Shown here: positions 60,954-64,000 of the stretch, piece after piece | Position numbering within the stretch: the stretch's first letter is position 1 | Layout of the letters: every line of letters begins with the position of its first letter | From: an uncultured Crocinitomix sp. | GTDB lineage: Bacteria > Bacteroidota > Bacteroidia > Flavobacteriales_D > Crocinitomicaceae | Length of the DNA stretch: 64,000 bases | Reading direction: 5' to 3' | Assembly (NCBI GenBank): GCA_937136425.1 | Contig: CAKZON010000068.1 | Coordinates: 124,001 to 188,000, forward strand | The notes under the pieces: generated by a model | Seen by the model: only the letters and a program-made list of their open reading frames with translations | Databases searched by the model: none | What the model was told of the DNA's origin: nothing | Made by a program: the position numbers and the translations under genes

Positions 60954-61025
60954 TTAACTTCTACGGTTGGCTAAAAGTGGTGGTGGCTCACCTGTAAACG
61001 GATTCCAACGACTAATTGTTTTGGC
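60954..61025 (-). repeat. Direct repeat, right copy: intact 3' end of dinB
   Basis: The right member of the 72-bp direct repeat; it is part of functional dinB. With the copy at 60244-60315 it brackets a 638-bp segment holding only parDE and its control region. Confidence 0.92.
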
Positions 61026-62162
61026 CTCAAAACCAGATGCTCGCATGATAGAGCGATCTCCATAGCGCTCGCGAATAAGATCCATGGCTTGGTATAATTT
61101 AATGGTTGTAGGATCATCAAACAAACCAATTTGATGTCCACCCTCCACCAAATGACTGTATCGCACACCAATTAGTCTTACTAAAATTCGGCGGTTATAC
61201 AATTTTCGAAACAGTTCTAATACAATTGGTAAAATTGTATGATCTGATGCGCTATATGGAATTTTCTTTTGCAGCGTATAAGTTTGAAAATCAGAATATC
61301 GAATTTTCACGGTAACACAAGCGGTTAATTTGTTTCCACGGCGTAATTGATACACTAAATTTTCTGCCATAGCAACCATTAATCCTTCCAGTTTTTTTAC
61401 ATCAATTGTATCTTTATCAAAAGTACGTTCAGTAGAAATAGATTTTCGTTCGCGATACGGAACCACTGGAGATAAATCAATACCATTTGCTTTTTTCCAT
61501 ATGCTAACACCATTTTTTCCAAACACTTTTTGCATAATTTCAAGAGGCATTTCTTGAATGGAATGAATTTTTTTTACGCCCAAATCACATAATGCCCGAT
61601 AGGTTTTCTCTCCAACCGACGGTATTTTACGAACAGATAACGGCGCCATAAACGGTTTTTCCTCTCCATTTAAAATGAAAATTTCATTATTAGGTTTAGC
61701 CTCTCCAGTAGCTATTTTTGAAACTGTTTTATTTTTTGACAAACCAAATGAAATAGGTAAACCAGACTCGCGAATAATTTTGGCGCGCAACTCTGACGCC
61801 AATTGCTGACATCCAAAAAATTGATCCATCCCAGTTAAATCGATATAAAATTCATCTATTGACGATTTTTCATAAAGCGGAACAGTATCCTTGATAATGT
61901 CTGTTACCAATTGAGAGTATTTAGTGTAAACACCACTATTACCACGTAAAACAACTGCCTCAGGGCAGAGTTGCCTTGCCATGCGCATTGGCATAGCTGA
62001 GTGTATCCCAAATTTACGTGCCTCGTATGAACAAGAAGCTACTACACCTCTATCTGAAGTGCCACCAATTAAAACTGGCTTACCGTTTAATTGGCTATCA
62101 ATTAAACGCTCACATGAAACAAAGAAAGTATCTAAGTCCATGTGTACTATTGAACGCTGCAT
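60954..62162 (-). CDS. dinB: Y-family DNA polymerase IV
   Basis: A 402-residue translesion polymerase. The catalytic residues are D9 in VHMDLDTFFVSCERL and D103/E104 in SSIDEFYIDLTGMDQFFG. The steric-gate region, thumb (SFGLSKNKTVSKIATGEAKP) and HhH (APLSVRKIPSVGEKTYRALC) are present, followed by the little-finger domain. The tail SRWNPFTGEPPPLLANRRS is the segment duplicated at 60244. By family knowledge it inserts bases opposite damage at the cost of accuracy. I see neither a lexA gene nor an obvious operator nearby. The gene is intact despite the module at its 3' end. Confidence 0.96.
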   Translation of the reverse strand: MQRSIVHMDLDTFFVSCERLIDSQLNGKPVLIGGTSDRGVVASCSYEARKFGIHSAMPMRMARQLCPEAVVLRGNSGVYTKYSQLVTDIIKDTVPLYEKSSIDEFYIDLTGMDQFFGCQQLASELRAKIIRESGLPISFGLSKNKTVSKIATGEAKPNNEIFILNGEEKPFMAPLSVRKIPSVGEKTYRALCDLGVKKIHSIQEMPLEIMQKVFGKNGVSIWKKANGIDLSPVVPYRERKSISTERTFDKDTIDVKKLEGLMVAMAENLVYQLRRGNKLTACVTVKIRYSDFQTYTLQKKIPYSASDHTILPIVLELFRKLYNRRILVRLIGVRYSHLVEGGHQIGLFDDPTTIKLYQAMDLIRERYGDRSIMRASGFEAKTISRWNPFTGEPPPLLANRRS

Positions 62163-62293
62163 TTTAAATTCTTTAAGTTATAAGTCTCACTATGTCCAAC
62201 CTGAAATACCATAAAACTCTCTCGAATTTTTTTCTGATTGAACGCTACATATAACTTCTACCAACAAACCTATATCGATTAACGATACAAAAT

Positions 62294-62331
62294 AAAAGCA
62301 GTAGTCCGTAATCTATTTACGTTCTGCTTTT
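62294..62331 (-). terminator. Hairpin downstream of the surface-protein gene at 62457
   Basis: Nested stems AAAAGCAG/CTGCTTTT and CGTAA/TTACG with a 5-nt loop. On the minus strand it comes after the surface-protein stop and before dinB, and is followed by a U-rich run. Symmetric A/T flanks make the strand uncertain. Confidence 0.6.
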
Positions 62332-62456
62332 TTGCATTTAATTCTACCTAATTAAGTGGGGGAAATACATTGAATTTATCTAAATAGACCTTGCAGATGC
62401 TACAGTCCTAAAATAAGGGGAAGACAAATTTTCTGTTACACAAAGATAAGAGATTC

Positions 62457-64000
62457 TTACTTTAATACGGTAACATGGCCACCTATTTCTGCAGGTAGTC
62501 CTGTATCGTATTCATTATAAATGATTTTCCAAATATAAACTCCATCAGCAGCAAGCTCACCTTGATAAGAGCCATCCCAATAACCACCTGCGCCATTAAA
62601 TTCATACACTAATTCGCCCCAGCGGTTATAGATATACATTTGGAATATTTGGTTTTCATCATCATAAAAAACCGGTTTGAAAATATTATTTACAGCATTA
62701 CCATCTGGCGTAAATGCATTAGGAACCAAAACTGGAATAACCGGAATAACGGTTAGTTGCTGATAGCTCCTATCCTTACACCCATATTCATTAACAACAA
62801 TTTGCCAAGGATAATACACACCTGGTTCTGTATAATTATGCCAAACCTCTGTCTCTTGAGAGAAATCACCATCTGCAAAATAGAACCATTGTTCTACTCC
62901 ATCTATTGAATGGTCTGTAAAAAAGAAATCTGCATGATACTCATCCAAAACAGTTGGTGATACCGTAAAATCAGATGTTGGACTAGGGAAAATTTCAATT
63001 AAGTTTTCTCGTTCCAATGTCAATGTATCAATACATCCTTCAGTGGTCCATATTGTTAAAGTAACGTCATAAACACCAACATCATTATAAATATATACTG
63101 GATGTTGCTCGCTTGAGGTTCCAATTCCGTCACCAAAGTCCCATTCGTAAAATATTTCTGTATGCGCAAAGGATAAATCCGTAAAAAAGGCCTCATAAGG
63201 GGCACACTTTAATTCATCTGGGACGGTAAAATTAATGGTGGGTTCTGCATATACAAAAATCTCCTCTGTATGTGAAACAGTGCAAATATCATAATTCACT
63301 GTATAGGTAACGTCATGCGGACCTGCAGTATTAAAAACAATATTTGTAGGATTCTCTACCGTTGAGAAAAGTGGATCTGAATATCCTCCAAAATTCCATT
63401 CAAAGGTTGTTCCCTCTCCTTCTGTTGGGTAAATTCCTTCCCCCATAAAATCAAAACTATTTCCCACGATACATTGAGCCTCAGGAGGTGTGAAAAAGAC
63501 ATCAATTTCGTTAGCAACAATAAAGGTTTCAATAGAGGTATCTGTACAAGGCCAACCAGGGTTTACAACCAACCTTACTTCATAAGTTCCCGGGCCAGGA
63601 AAAGTGAATGAAGGTTCAAACTCTGTACTTACATCAGTTCCAGTACCCGGCACACCAAAATCCCATTCATAAAAATCTCCACCGTAGCTATTATTTTCAA
63701 AAAAGATCTCTAATCCTTGGCAAAAGGACACAAAAGTGGTTAGGTCTTCTTGCGGAATTACTTCTGCTTCCAACTCTATTTCACAGTTCAACACTTTAAA
63801 CAAAAAATCACGCCTTGACGTGCTAATTAAATTACCATCACGATACTCTTTTACACAAACACCAACCACATATAAACCTGGTGATTCTGGAAATGCCGTT
63901 AATACTCCAGTTACAGGATCTATACTTAAATCTCCTGCTCCAAAAGGATCATCAGCCGTTATTCCAGGTGCCCAAACTACGGGATCATAAGTTGGCGGAG
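62457..64000 (-). CDS. T9SS surface protein with PKD-like domains and type B sorting domain (N-terminus beyond window)
   Basis: The frame is open to the window edge, so at least 514 residues are seen and the start lies outside; the GTG at 63869 is internal. The edge segment (WAPGITADDPFGAGDLSIDP, VTGVLTAFPESPGLYVVGVC, VKEYRDGN) is a repeat often found in flavobacterial surface proteins. Several PKD-like domains follow (FYEWDFGVPGTGTDVS, FEWNFGGYSDP, FYEWDFGDGIGTSSEQHPV), then a type B sorting domain (VPNAFTPDGNAVNNIFKPVF, YNRWGELVYEF, GGYWDGSYQGELAADGVYIW) ending GGHVTVLK. Exported by the T9SS by family knowledge; the role is unknown. Confidence 0.92.
   Translation of the reverse strand, partial: PPTYDPVVWAPGITADDPFGAGDLSIDPVTGVLTAFPESPGLYVVGVCVKEYRDGNLISTSRRDFLFKVLNCEIELEAEVIPQEDLTTFVSFCQGLEIFFENNSYGGDFYEWDFGVPGTGTDVSTEFEPSFTFPGPGTYEVRLVVNPGWPCTDTSIETFIVANEIDVFFTPPEAQCIVGNSFDFMGEGIYPTEGEGTTFEWNFGGYSDPLFSTVENPTNIVFNTAGPHDVTYTVNYDICTVSHTEEIFVYAEPTINFTVPDELKCAPYEAFFTDLSFAHTEIFYEWDFGDGIGTSSEQHPVYIYNDVGVYDVTLTIWTTEGCIDTLTLERENLIEIFPSPTSDFTVSPTVLDEYHADFFFTDHSIDGVEQWFYFADGDFSQETEVWHNYTEPGVYYPWQIVVNEYGCKDRSYQQLTVIPVIPVLVPNAFTPDGNAVNNIFKPVFYDDENQIFQMYIYNRWGELVYEFNGAGGYWDGSYQGELAADGVYIWKIIYNEYDTGLPAEIGGHVTVLK

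Overview
The window is AT-rich bacterial DNA from a member of the Bacteroidota, most likely order Flavobacteriales and possibly a Crocinitomicaceae/Fluviicola-like lineage. The family placement is inference from gene content; no rRNA is present. Evidence for the phylum: many proteins carry type IX secretion (T9SS) C-terminal sorting domains of type A (PNPTxxxF...) and type B (gliding motility-associated, FTPNGDGxND...); genes are preceded by TAnnTTTG -7 boxes rather than TATAAT; clear Shine-Dalgarno sequences are rare; and the cluster flippase-dut-nucleotidyltransferase-TPR-DUF4292-EnvC-like is typical of the group. I see no rRNA, tRNA, CRISPR array or insertion sequence.

Layout. 1-7 kb: 3'-truncated rpoN, dprA, a YqaE-type lipoprotein and the sucAB (2-oxoglutarate dehydrogenase E1/E2) pair. 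7-12 kb: a 1.4-kilo-residue SprB-repeat T9SS surface protein with a small gene overlapping its end. 12-19 kb: lysC, a short dnaE-type polymerase, and a divergent TetR regulator / FAD-monooxygenase / DUF3995 locus. 19-29 kb: housekeeping genes (hemA-hemC-hemD, traR/dksA-like-lspA, a nitroreductase, uvrC) and a secreted pappalysin-like metalloprotease. 28.8-42.6 kb: an array of five related minus-strand T9SS surface proteins built from one ~71-residue Ig-like module, showing recent duplication, gene conversion and module expansion. 42.8-49.7 kb: yicC-gmk-nadD-hemJ, two tiny T9SS proteins that are almost only a sorting domain, a crotonase, a flippase and dut. 49.8-56 kb: the cell-envelope cluster ending in a PP2C-like phosphatase. 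56-60 kb: an ECF sigma factor with an anti-sigma factor ending in a TonB-like domain, a Crp/Fnr regulator, a quinone reductase and two small lipoproteins. 60-62 kb: a ParDE toxin-antitoxin module lodged at the 3' end of dinB. 62.5 kb to the edge: another PKD-type T9SS protein, truncated by the window.

How the genes fit together. Heme synthesis is represented at two sites (hemACD and hemJ). DNA repair, damage tolerance and transformation are represented by uvrC, dinB, the short dnaE and dprA. Envelope and surface genes dominate the rest: lspA for lipoproteins, an EnvC-like activator for cell-wall hydrolysis, a flippase plus nucleotidyltransferase for glycans, and at least ten T9SS cargo proteins. 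The most unusual structure is the parDE module, flanked by a 72-bp direct repeat (70/72 identical) of the last 23 codons and stop of dinB. It looks like a cassette that entered at the 3' end of a DNA polymerase gene while leaving the gene intact. The second is the adhesin array, where two neighbouring genes share about 1.2 kb that I read as identical and one has gained a 654-bp three-module block.
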